The position numbers and the translations under genes are program-made. The notes beneath the pieces were generated by a model. The model had not been told where the DNA came from, ran no database searches, and worked only from the letters and a program-made list of their open reading frames with translations. A stretch of 64,000 nucleotides of DNA from contig JAHHHA010000011.1 of assembly GCA_019359615.1 (NCBI GenBank), positions 62,001 through 126,000 on the forward strand, given 5' to 3'. Shown here in pieces: positions 1 through 7,289 of the stretch (within the stretch, counting starts at the first letter, position 1; each line of letters starts with the position of its first letter). This stretch comes from Cyanosarcina radialis HA8281-LM2. Its GTDB lineage: Bacteria > Cyanobacteriota > Cyanobacteriia > Cyanobacteriales > CCAP-1448.

Positions 1-909
1 TTCTTTGCGCGATCGCGGATCGATTAACTCACTCAATCCTTCACCCAACAGAGACAAGCCAACTACCATCAAGGTTAGCGCCAAACCAGGAAATAGAGTC
101 GTCCACCAAAAAGTTCCTTCTTCCCCAGTCACCGGATTGAGATCGAGTTGCAAATCGCTCAAAGCATCTTTTAAACTGCGCCCCCATTCTGGAGTGTCTT
201 CTGGCAAACCGAGTCCGAGAAATCCCAAACCGCTGAGAGTTAAAATTGCATCGGCAGCATTGAGGGTAAACAAAACGGGAACGTTCTGAATGACGTTGAG
301 AAACAGATAGCGCCACAAAACTCTACCCGTAGAAGCTCCCATCGCCTGTGCTGCTTCGATAAATACTTCATTCTTGACGCTAGCAGTGTGATTGCGTACC
401 ACTCGATAATACTTGGCAATATAGGGAATGCTAACGGCGATCGCAGCATTAAAAACTCCCCGTCCGACGACAAAGGCTAGCGTCATCGATAGCAGCAGCC
501 TGGGTAGGGTATAGATCGCATCCATCAAAAATAGCAGCACTTGGTCTACTCTACCGCCCAAGTAACCGCTCACCATCCCTAAAGGAACCCCAACAATCAG
601 GCTCAAGACTGTAGCCATCAATACCACTTGCAAGGCAGCTTGAGAGCCAAATACGGTACGAGAGAAAACATCGTAACCCTCGCTAGTGGTACCAAACCAA
701 TGCTCGCCAGAAGGTGGCTGTAGCCGAGGATTGCTGAGCGACTCTAGGGGGTTTTGCAACCATCCCCAAGATTGCATGACAGGGGCAAAAATCGCGATCG
801 CAACGAAGATTACCGTAATCAATAGCCCAATTACCAATAGCACGATTGAGAGACTGGGAGACTGAGAAAATCGAAAAATCCGGGGTAGCGATTTTTTAAG
901 GGTAGTCAT
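1..909 (-). CDS. ABC transporter permease, DppC/OppC type (3' end cut by window edge)
   Basis: The reading frame opens with ATG at 909 (MTTLKKSLPRIF) and stays open for 303 codons to the first base of the window, so the C-terminus is missing. A first membrane helix lies at about residues 17-40. A periplasmic stretch with GEHWFGTTSEGYDVFSR follows, the form seen in DppC/OppC permeases just before the transmembrane block. The cytoplasmic coupling motif EAAQAMGAS is at about residues 190-198. Members form heterodimeric inner-membrane permeases that import peptides, nickel or similar solutes, driven by two ATPases. Neither the ATPases nor the partner permease is in the window, so the substrate cannot be named. 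Confidence 0.9.
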   Translation of the reverse strand, partial: MTTLKKSLPRIFRFSQSPSLSIVLLVIGLLITVIFVAIAIFAPVMQSWGWLQNPLESLSNPRLQPPSGEHWFGTTSEGYDVFSRTVFGSQAALQVVLMATVLSLIVGVPLGMVSGYLGGRVDQVLLFLMDAIYTLPRLLLSMTLAFVVGRGVFNAAIAVSIPYIAKYYRVVRNHTASVKNEVFIEAAQAMGASTGRVLWRYLFLNVIQNVPVLFTLNAADAILTLSGLGFLGLGLPEDTPEWGRSLKDALSDLQLDLNPVTGEEGTFWWTTLFPGLALTLMVVGLSLLGEGLSELIDPRSRKE

Positions 910-1069
910 CTGAATTATAAATTATGAATTATGAATTATAAAAGCCCCATAGATAAATCTATAGCGATTTTTTTGCCCACCGCTGTAAAGCCTGCCTGCG
1001 CAGGCTAATTATATTACGGCAAATCGACTAGATCTGATAAGTATTTAGGTAAGGGCGATCGCTCTGATT

Positions 1070-1297
1070 TTATTTTGCTGTTTGTTGCTTCAGGGACTCC
1101 AGTAAACGTTTACCCTGTTCTCGTCGGTAAATATTGATGGGATTTTGACGATTTTCAGCTTCTCCTTGGGCAATTAATTCATCCAGTAATACGATTTGAG
1201 CTACGATTTGAGCGTCAAACATCAGGCAAATTTCACGCATTCTGGCAACCGATCGCGCCCTGGTTTCTGGATCGGGTATTCTCGGTTGGTTGTTCAT
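1070..1297 (-). CDS. Small hypothetical protein, third gene of a toxin-antitoxin operon
   Basis: This 75-residue charged, probably helical protein starts MNNQPRIPDPETRARS and begins 20 bp after the toxin stop on the same strand. It therefore looks co-transcribed with the YefM/YoeB-type pair. I do not recognise a family. It has no signal peptide or membrane segment. The pattern of paired hydrophobic residues (IVAQIVLLDELIAQ) suggests an amphipathic helix that could mediate dimerisation. It could be an accessory regulator of the operon or an unrelated passenger gene. Confidence 0.55.
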   Translation of the reverse strand: MNNQPRIPDPETRARSVARMREICLMFDAQIVAQIVLLDELIAQGEAENRQNPINIYRREQGKRLLESLKQQTAK

Positions 1298-1317
1298 GGT
1301 AGGTTCCTGTGGTGAAG

Positions 1318-1650
1318 TTAGCGATCGCCATAGTGATAGCGACCTTGTAAAAACTCAATGCGATCGTCAGTCACTATATAAACAATACGATCTGCTTGGG
1401 TTAGACGGCGCGACCAAATATTGGCATCTTGATATTTCAAAGGTTCTGGCTTACCAATTCCTTCAAACGGGCTGCGTCTAATCTCTTCTACAAAAGACAA
1501 AAGGCGTAGCGCCATTTTCCGGTCTGTCTCCACCCAATAGGTCAAATCTTCCAAAAAACGGCGATCGAAAACTATGATTCGGTCAGCTTTTGGTGTAGAT
1601 GGGTTTGGGGTTGTTTCAGGATCTTCACGCTGGGATTTTTTCTTCTTCAC
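1318..1650 (-). CDS. YoeB/Txe-type toxin (mRNA interferase)
   Basis: The core VFDRRFLEDLTYWVETDRK and the C-terminal FLQGRYHYGDR match the RelE-superfamily YoeB/Txe toxins. These cleave mRNA in the ribosomal A site; the terminal His-Tyr pair is catalytically important in the family. A GTG at 1650 is preceded by AGGAG with 10 bases spacing. A TTG at 1659 would add three residues but has almost no spacing, so GTG is preferred. The gene overlaps the antitoxin 3' end. An N-terminal extension of about 22 charged residues (KKKKSQRED...) precedes the usual YoeB start and is unusual; it may be read-through of the overlap rather than functional. Confidence 0.8.
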   Translation of the reverse strand: MKKKKSQREDPETTPNPSTPKADRIIVFDRRFLEDLTYWVETDRKMALRLLSFVEEIRRSPFEGIGKPEPLKYQDANIWSRRLTQADRIVYIVTDDRIEFLQGRYHYGDR

Positions 1651-1924
1651 CAAGTCCAAACTCCTGGCGCAATTCCTCTATGGTTTGAGGTTGGTTGGTT
1701 CCAGCTTTAGCGCGTTGCAGCGCATCTAATAGGCGTGTAGCATTTTCGTGAGACTGGAAGAGGTAGACGGTTTCTAGCAAACTGTTTAGTTCCGATGTCA
1801 AAATCACAGATACACTTTCAGCGCCTTCACGAACGATTTCTATGGGTTGCTCGGATGAGGTGACGGCATCATAGATTTTGGCAAAGTTGTTACAAGCATC
1901 CGTGTAAGTAACCGAATTATCCAC
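1625..1924 (-). CDS. YefM/Phd-type antitoxin
   Basis: This 99-residue protein has the Phd/YefM layout. An N-terminal DNA-binding part (VTYTDACNNFAKIYDAV, then IVREGAESVSVILTSELNSLLET) is followed by a flexible acidic tail that in this family wraps the toxin. The tail coding region overlaps the toxin start by roughly 26 bp, typical of translationally coupled pairs. The start is a GTG at 1924. No ATG is available upstream in frame, and the ribosome-binding site (AAGAAAGG) lies very close to the start. It should neutralise the YoeB-type toxin and repress the operon. Confidence 0.8.
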   Translation of the reverse strand: MDNSVTYTDACNNFAKIYDAVTSSEQPIEIVREGAESVSVILTSELNSLLETVYLFQSHENATRLLDALQRAKAGTNQPQTIEELRQEFGLGEEEKIPA

Positions 1925-2108
1925 CTTTCTTATGCCTCAATTCAGGTTTCACTCTCTACGATATTAACTAACAATGCCAATAATTGCGATCGCTCTCTAC
2001 CCTCCATACCAAAAGCGATCGCCTGATTCTCTCTCTTCACAACTGCGATCGCTCGGTTTTTTCTTATGATTCGATCGCCCGATCGAGGTTGCTAATTCGA
2101 TCGTATCT
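1925..2108. other. Short intergenic stretch dense in HIP1 octamers
   Basis: Between the NLR gene 3' end and the antitoxin start lies a stretch with several GCGATCGC octamers and related CGATCG hexamers in under 200 bases. HIP1 is a common cyanobacterial repeat palindrome. No gene or convincing promoter is visible. The cluster is simply denser than elsewhere in the window. Confidence 0.5.
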
Positions 2109-4715
2109 TTACGATTGCGAATTCATTTGCTGTCGCAAAATTTCGAGATTTTGCCGTGTTGTTATTGTATTGGGATGGTTGGCTCCCAATTGCTGTTCGT
2201 ATATCTCCAGCGAACGGAGATAGAGAGGTTGCGCTTCCCCGTAGCGCCCTTGCAAGTGGTAGAGTAATGCCAGGTTGTTGAGACTAGTCGCCACATCGGG
2301 ATGGTTGGTTCTCAATTGCTGTTGACGGATCTCCAGCGAACGGAGATAGAGAGGTTCGGCTTCCCCGTAGCGCCCTTGCAAGCGGTAAAGTTCTGCCAGA
2401 TTGTTGAGACTGGCTGCCACGTTGGGATGGTTGGCTCCCAATTGCTGTTCCCAGATCTCCAGGGAACGGAGATAGAAAGGCTTGGCTTCCCCGTAGCGCC
2501 CTTGCAAGCGGTAAAGTTCTGCCAGATTGTTGAGACCAGTTGCTACGTTGGGATGGTTGGTTCCCAATCGCTGTTGGCGGATCTCCAGGGAACGGAGATA
2601 CAGAGGTTCGGCTTCCTCGTAACGCCCTTGCACGCGGTAAAGTTCTGCCAAATTGTTAAGGCTTTGTGCCACGTCGGGATGGTTGGCTCCCAATCGCTGT
2701 TGGCGGATCTCCAAGGAACGGAGATAGAGGGGTTCGGCTTCCTCGTAGCGCCCTTGCGAGCGGTAAAGTAATGCCAGATTGTTAAGGCTTTGTGCCACGT
2801 CGGGATGGTTGGCTCCCAATTGTTGTTCCCAGATCTCCAGGGAACGGAGATAGAGGGGTTCGGCTTCCTCGTAGCGCCCTTGCGAGCGGTAAAGTAATGC
2901 CAGGTTGTTGAGACTAGTCGCCACATCGGGATGGTTGGCTCCCAATTGTTGTTCGCGGATCTCCAGGGAACGGAGATAGAGGGGTTCGGCTTCCTCGTAG
3001 CGCCCTTGCGATTCGTAAAGTCCTGCCAGATTGTTAAGGCTTTGTGCCACGTCGGGATGGTTGGCTCCCAATTGTTGTTCGCAGATCTCCAGGGAACGGA
3101 GATAGAGGGGTTCGGCTTCCCCGTAGCGCCCTTGCGATTCGTAAAGTGTTGCTAGATTGTTGAGACTAGCTGCCACGTCGGGATGGTTGGCTCCCAATTG
3201 CTGTTCGCGGATCTCCAGGGAACGGAGATAGAGGGGTTCGGCTTCCTCGTAACGCCCTTGCAAGCGGTAAAGTCCTGCCAGGTTGTTGAGACTGTCTGCC
3301 ACTAGGCGATCGTCTTGTCCGAAACGAGTTTGGGTAGCATTCAAGCATTCCCGATACCAGGGTTCTGCTTGTTGATAAAGTCCCTGACCTTTATAAAAAC
3401 GTGCAACTCCCACTAATGCCCAAATCAGGTCTTCATCGCTGAGATAGTCGATTTGGGTGGTGGCGATCTCTTGTAGGTGAGGCACTATAGGCTTAAATTT
3501 CTCGATCTCCTGCCGCAATGGAGTAGAAGGCATCTGGCGTGCGGCTTTTGCCATCACCGTACATACCGCCTGTTTGATATCGGTAGCGGTTTCTGTCTCC
3601 TCCAGCTTGGCGAGGAAAAACTCTCGGATTAGGGGATGGAGTTGGTAAAAAACTGCTTCCACTTTCTGCAATTTCTGCAATAAATGTAACTTCAGCAGTC
3701 CTTCATCCCGTAGATCTTCCAGTGTTTCGCTATCCGCGCTAGCCCAACATTGCTCGACTAGATTCCAGTGAATCGGTGCTAGGGCAAACAGACTCAGCAA
3801 TTGTCCCAACTGCTGTGCCTGTGCATCCAATTCCTGCCAACTCAACTCAAACGCGGCTGCGACTCCCAGCTTGGCAGTCATGTCTGACTCTGCCTTCACC
3901 AAGGCCCGTGCTGCTAATTTCTGCTGTTCTAACCGTTGCCGCATCTGTGCCAGCGAAAGATCCGGTTTTCGTGCAAGATACCGCCCCACGAGTTCCAATC
4001 CCAAGGGCAAATAACCCAACCACTCGCACAACTTTTGGGCATCATCTAATTGCGAATCTATTCGCTCGGCAGTCACTAGCGATCGCAATAAATCCAGCCC
4101 CGATCGCTCGTCCAACACATCCAGCGGTAAAGTAAGAATGCCAGCCCCTAACTGCGATCGCGTCGTCAGCAGCACCTTAAACCGCCGATCCAACCCTAAC
4201 AAATAACGATCGATCTCCTTGTAATCGCTGACATCATCAAACACCAGCAATACGTCGCCTTCTCGCCAATGCTGCCAGCAATAAGCCACCCGTTCTGAAA
4301 GCGTTTCCAACTGTTCTGGCAGATTCAACCCCAAGAGCGATCGAGCAAAACCGACAATCTGAAGTCCCACATCTTCAACTGCCCGCACCCAGCACACTCC
4401 ACCCTCATATGTTTTGCGATCGTAGTGAGTCCAGGCGTACTGCAAAGCCAGTTCTGTTTTGCCAATGCCACCCATCCCTCGTACTGCTGTCACCGCAATG
4501 CGATCGGACTGTTGCAACTGTTCGTGCAGTCGTTCCAAGTCTTTTTCCCGCCCGACGAACTCAACTACACTACTAGGGCGAAGGTTTTTAGGAATCCCAG
4601 TAGAAGGTGTTGCCTGTTGCGGGTAGTAGTGACGATGCTCTCCGCCCAGAAAATTAGTATTGTCTTTCCCTGTCTGGGTTTGGAAGTTCGTCCCTCCATA
4701 GTTGCTCTGGCTCAT
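2109..4715 (-). CDS. NLR-like STAND protein: amyloid-type N-terminal motif, NB-ARC ATPase, kinesin-light-chain TPR array
   Basis: The protein has 868 residues. Residues 1-28 carry a Gly/Asn/Gln-rich motif (NYGGTNFQTQTG, DNTNFLGGEH) that is almost identical to the C-terminus of the upstream neighbour. The NB-ARC core follows: FVGREKDLERL at 53-63, P-loop GMGGIGKT at 80-87, Walker B LLVFDD at 156-161, TTRS at 184-187 and a GLPL-like LGYLPLGLEL at 232-241. A winged-helix-like region leads into about ten 42-residue TPR units (YLRSLEIREQQLGANHP..., SLNNLA.LY..QGRYEEAEP) from about residue 445 to the end. In this class TPRs sense a ligand, the ATPase oligomerises, and the N-terminal motif recruits an effector. 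It probably forms one unit with the gene ending 19 bp upstream. A role in regulated cell death or phage defence is inferred. Confidence 0.9.
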   Translation of the reverse strand: MSQSNYGGTNFQTQTGKDNTNFLGGEHRHYYPQQATPSTGIPKNLRPSSVVEFVGREKDLERLHEQLQQSDRIAVTAVRGMGGIGKTELALQYAWTHYDRKTYEGGVCWVRAVEDVGLQIVGFARSLLGLNLPEQLETLSERVAYCWQHWREGDVLLVFDDVSDYKEIDRYLLGLDRRFKVLLTTRSQLGAGILTLPLDVLDERSGLDLLRSLVTAERIDSQLDDAQKLCEWLGYLPLGLELVGRYLARKPDLSLAQMRQRLEQQKLAARALVKAESDMTAKLGVAAAFELSWQELDAQAQQLGQLLSLFALAPIHWNLVEQCWASADSETLEDLRDEGLLKLHLLQKLQKVEAVFYQLHPLIREFFLAKLEETETATDIKQAVCTVMAKAARQMPSTPLRQEIEKFKPIVPHLQEIATTQIDYLSDEDLIWALVGVARFYKGQGLYQQAEPWYRECLNATQTRFGQDDRLVADSLNNLAGLYRLQGRYEEAEPLYLRSLEIREQQLGANHPDVAASLNNLATLYESQGRYGEAEPLYLRSLEICEQQLGANHPDVAQSLNNLAGLYESQGRYEEAEPLYLRSLEIREQQLGANHPDVATSLNNLALLYRSQGRYEEAEPLYLRSLEIWEQQLGANHPDVAQSLNNLALLYRSQGRYEEAEPLYLRSLEIRQQRLGANHPDVAQSLNNLAELYRVQGRYEEAEPLYLRSLEIRQQRLGTNHPNVATGLNNLAELYRLQGRYGEAKPFYLRSLEIWEQQLGANHPNVAASLNNLAELYRLQGRYGEAEPLYLRSLEIRQQQLRTNHPDVATSLNNLALLYHLQGRYGEAQPLYLRSLEIYEQQLGANHPNTITTRQNLEILRQQMNSQS
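2150..3330 (-). repeat. Tandem 126-bp repeats encoding near-identical TPR units
   Basis: About eight full units of 126 bp and flanking degenerate units lie inside the NLR-like gene. Neighbouring units differ by only a few bases, including at synonymous sites. This indicates recent unit duplication or gene conversion, not old divergence. Open frames that appear on the opposite strand here are by-products of the repeat. Confidence 0.9.
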
Positions 4716-4835
4716 GTTCCGTACTCGCTAGCAACTACTTTTGACCGTGGTGATGCTCTCCGCCCAGAAAATTAGTATTATCCTGACCTGTTTTCGTTTG
4801 GTAGTTTGTCCCCCCATAGTTGGTTTGATTCATGC
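4637..4835 (-). repeat. Duplicated DNA encoding the shared Gly/Asn/Gln motif
   Basis: Two stretches of roughly 85 bp (about 4637-4715 and 4747-4835) are similar at the nucleotide level, including GCCCAGAAAATTAGTATT, and encode the shared motif of the effector tail and the NLR head. The duplicated block even includes the start Met of the NLR, which aligns with an internal Met (SSMNQTNYGG) in the effector. This suggests duplication or gene conversion that keeps the two motifs matched. Confidence 0.8.
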
Positions 4836-5169
4836 TGCTGTTGTCTTGAATCTGCTCTAGGTTAATCTCGTTAGCGATCGCCCGAATTTCTGCGGCAAAA
4901 TCTGGGTAATCTTCCATCGCCACATCAAGATTTTTGGTAATAGTATTCAAGGCAGTGCGATCGCCCTCTTCTACCTTTACCAACGCTTCATCTAGGTTCA
5001 ACGACTTGCCCCGCAATCTCGCCACAATCTTTTTACGGAGTTCGTCCATTTTGGCGATCGCAGTTTCGGTAAACTTCTCCCCCAGCTTGCCCATCCCCGA
5101 CTCTAGAAACTTGTTGAAAGCCAGAGTAGCGATCGCGCTAGCTGTAATGGCGGTTGCTGGGTCTACCAT
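4735..5169 (-). CDS. Putative Bell/HeLo-like cell-death effector with C-terminal amyloid-signalling motif
   Basis: This 144-residue protein directly precedes the NLR-like gene (19 bp gap). Residues 4-50 form a hydrophobic-to-amphipathic helical start (ITASAIATLAFNKFLESG). More helices follow to about 105, and residues 117-138 hold the Gly/Asn/Gln-rich motif (NYGGTNYQTKTG, DNTNFLGGEH) also found at the NLR N-terminus. An all-helical N-terminal domain plus a C-terminal amyloid motif, encoded beside an NLR sharing that motif, is the arrangement described for bacterial amyloid-signalling (BASS) pairs. Some of those effectors carry a membrane-active Bell domain likened to fungal HeLo. Assignment to Bell is my inference from layout and composition. 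The start MVDPATAI at 5169 is the only plausible one. Confidence 0.75.
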   Translation of the reverse strand: MVDPATAITASAIATLAFNKFLESGMGKLGEKFTETAIAKMDELRKKIVARLRGKSLNLDEALVKVEEGDRTALNTITKNLDVAMEDYPDFAAEIRAIANEINLEQIQDNSSMNQTNYGGTNYQTKTGQDNTNFLGGEHHHGQK

Positions 5170-5387
5170 TAGTTGTTATCCTTCAAGCTAGAAAAATTCT
5201 GCTAATCCCAGTTTACAGGCTCTCTCAATGACTTGTCTCTAAGAGTTTTAGAGAGCGATCGCCTGATATTAAATCCGGTCGATCGGTCATAATTAACGTA
5301 GAAACCCGTCATTCCTGGGGTGTTGGGTTTCACTCCTTACCCTGCGGGAAGGCTACGCCTACAACCCAACCTACAATCTTCTTCTTG

Positions 5388-5424
5388 CTCCCTCTCCCGT
5401 GGGAGAGGGCTGGGGTGAGGGCTA
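5388..5424. repeat. Core of a dispersed GC-rich palindromic repeat
   Basis: CCCTCTCCCGTGGGAGAGGG forms a near-perfect hairpin immediately 3' of fabI. It matches the core of the elements at 10397, 30051 and 47520. It could double as a transcription terminator for fabI. The flanking arms found in the full elements are missing here. Just upstream (5323-5375) is another common short inverted repeat (GTTGGGTTTC ... AACCCAACC). Confidence 0.6.
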
Positions 5425-5428
5425 TCCC

Positions 5429-6205
5429 CTACATTCCCATAATCTCGTAGCCCGCATCGACATAGAGAATCTGTCCGGTAATCCCGCTGGCTAAATCGCT
5501 GCACAAGAAAGCTGCTGCATTACCTACTTCTAATTGAGTCACCGTCCGCTTTAGTGGGGCCACTTCCTCAACGTGGTGGATCATATCGAGAATGCCACCA
5601 ACCGCCGAAGATGCCAGAGTGCGAATCGGCCCGGCTGAAATCGCATTTACCCGAATATTGTGCGATCCCAGTTCTGCTGCTAAATAACGCACGCTCATTT
5701 CTAGGGCAGCTTTTGCCACTCCCATGACGTTATAGTTGGGAATTACTTTCACTCCACCCAAATATGTCAGCGTGACAATGCTACCGCCCTCAGCCATCAA
5801 AGGTTTGGCAGCGGCGGCTAGTTGCGTCAAAGAGTAGGCGCTGATTTCTAAAGCTTGAGTAAATCCGGCTCTGGAAGTCTGGCTGAAATCGCCAGTTAAA
5901 TCTTCTTTATTGGCAAAAGCCAGACAGTGAATCAGGATATCTATTTTGCCCCATTTATCGGCTACCGTTTTAAAAGCCGCCTCAATTTGAGCGTCATCTT
6001 GAACGTTACAGGGCACAAAGATACTCGGCTGCAAAGGCTCTACCAGTTCGGCCACCTTTTTTTCAAATCGGCCTTTATCATCTGGTAAGTAAGTTATACC
6101 TAGATTGGCTCCCGCTTGGTGAAGTTGTTGGGCAATTCCCCAGGCGATCGAGCGATTGTTGGCAATTCCCGTAACTAGGGCGTTTTTTCCGGTTAAATTT
6201 AGCAT
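5429..6205 (-). CDS. fabI: Enoyl-[acyl-carrier-protein] reductase (NADH)
   Basis: FabI performs the last reduction in each cycle of type II fatty acid elongation in the cytoplasm. The 258-residue length is normal. The Rossmann start is the FabI variant GIANNRSIAWGIA (residues 14-26) rather than the classic SDR glycine triplet. The catalytic region reads NYNVMGVAKAALE with the Tyr and Lys spaced as in FabI, and the C-terminus is the conserved GQILYVDAGYEIMGM. The start MLNLTGKNALVTG at 6205 fits the family. The gene stands alone, divergent from ntcA across a 309-bp intergenic region. Confidence 0.97.
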   Translation of the reverse strand: MLNLTGKNALVTGIANNRSIAWGIAQQLHQAGANLGITYLPDDKGRFEKKVAELVEPLQPSIFVPCNVQDDAQIEAAFKTVADKWGKIDILIHCLAFANKEDLTGDFSQTSRAGFTQALEISAYSLTQLAAAAKPLMAEGGSIVTLTYLGGVKVIPNYNVMGVAKAALEMSVRYLAAELGSHNIRVNAISAGPIRTLASSAVGGILDMIHHVEEVAPLKRTVTQLEVGNAAAFLCSDLASGITGQILYVDAGYEIMGM

Positions 6206-6514
6206 AATGTCTTATTATAAAGGCAACAGCGATCCGCAAATATCGACCGATCTACTCTTATATTTAAGTACGCGAGCAAAATAAAAGATATATGGCTTTG
6301 CCTATGTTCTAATAAAAATTTGCGATTCTTATCGGTTCAAAGTTGTGAAAGTAAATTGGCAGCAGGAGATTTTGTATCAAATCGCACAAAAAACTAACTG
6401 AAATTAATGATTAAGTTTTCAAAGCTAGAGTAGGCAATTATTCTGAGTTCCTACAGCAAGCAATTGTAATTAGCCGATCGGCACTTAAAGTTACGAGCGT
6501 GAAAGTAATCGATT
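6206..6514. other. fabI-ntcA divergent intergenic region
   Basis: This AT-rich 309-bp spacer must hold the promoters of both divergent genes. The only specific signal I can propose is the NtcA-like box described separately. No small gene or RNA was seen. Confidence 0.5.
6373..6417 (+). promoter_or_regulatory. Candidate NtcA autoregulatory promoter
   Basis: TGT-N10-ACA at 6373-6388 contains GTA-N8-CAC, one mismatch from the NtcA consensus GTA-N8-TAC. A TAN3T -10-like hexamer (TAAGTT, 6412-6417) follows after 24 bases, close to the 20-24 bp spacing of NtcA-activated promoters. It lies about 100 bases upstream of ntcA, a gene that commonly regulates itself. The match is imperfect and no transcript start is known. 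Confidence 0.35.
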
Positions 6515-7186
6515 ATGGTCGCAGTGCAAGATAAACCCCTAGCATCTGTATTTCGTCAAATGGGTGGTGGGGCGTTTCCCCCCGTAGTAGAAACTTTCGA
6601 TCGCGGCAAAACAATTTTCTTCCCAGGAGATCCGGCAGAACGGGTTTATTTCTTGGTTAAAGGGGCAGTAAAGTTATCTAGGGTCTACGAAGCTGGAGAA
6701 GAAATTACTGTAGCCCTATTGCGAGAAAATAGCGTTTTTGGAGTGCTATCGCTAATTACAGGCAATCGTTCTGACAGGTTTTACCACGCTGTCGCTTTTA
6801 CCCCGGTAGAGTTGCTCTCAGTACCTATAGATCACTTCGAGCAAGCTTTAAAACAAAATTCCGAATTGTCGTGGTTGATGCTGCGCGGACTCTCTTCGCG
6901 GATTTTGGAAACCGAGATGATGATCGAAACCCTGGCGCACCGCGATATGGGTTCGAGATTGGTCAGTTTTTTGCTGATTTTGTGCCGAGATTTTGGTACG
7001 CCAACTAACAACGGCATCACCATCGATCTCAAATTGTCCCATCAAGCGATCGCCGAAGCGATCGGTTCTACTAGAGTGACAGTAACTCGATTGCTAGGTG
7101 ACTTGCGGGAACAGGAAATGATTTCGATTCATAAAAAGAAAATCACGGTTCATAACCCCGTGGCCTTGAGCCAGCAGTTTACCTAA
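6515..7186 (+). CDS. ntcA: Global nitrogen regulator NtcA
   Basis: NtcA is the CRP/FNR-family activator that controls nitrogen assimilation in cyanobacteria; 2-oxoglutarate increases its DNA affinity. The 223-residue protein has the cyclic-nucleotide-binding-type beta roll ([22 protein letters not shown], split here: [11 protein letters not shown] then VKGAVKLSR). A long dimer helix and the C-terminal helix-turn-helix [20 protein letters not shown] at about 175-194 follow. Sequence and length match NtcA throughout. The start ATG at 6515 gives the usual N-terminus. It is transcribed alone, with DUF3084 about 100 bp downstream. Confidence 0.97.
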   Translation: MVAVQDKPLASVFRQMGGGAFPPVVETFDRGKTIFFPGDPAERVYFLVKGAVKLSRVYEAGEEITVALLRENSVFGVLSLITGNRSDRFYHAVAFTPVELLSVPIDHFEQALKQNSELSWLMLRGLSSRILETEMMIETLAHRDMGSRLVSFLLILCRDFGTPTNNGITIDLKLSHQAIAEAIGSTRVTVTRLLGDLREQEMISIHKKKITVHNPVALSQQFT

Positions 7187-7289
7187 AGGTTTTGAGTGCA
7201 GAGTTAGTAATTACTACTTATAATTAACTAATTTTGGTTAGAAACTTCAAGGATGAGATAACCTAGAGTTACACAGCAAGTACCAGGCA

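Noticed and set aside
2301..3155. Open frames on the plus strand across the TPR repeats
   Set aside because: They repeat the same 42-codon pattern as the TPR units in reverse, with no ribosome-binding sites; they are shadows of the repetitive gene.
2150..3330. Possible CRISPR array (regular repeats)
   Set aside because: Units are 126 bp, contiguous with no unique spacers, and encode TPRs in frame.
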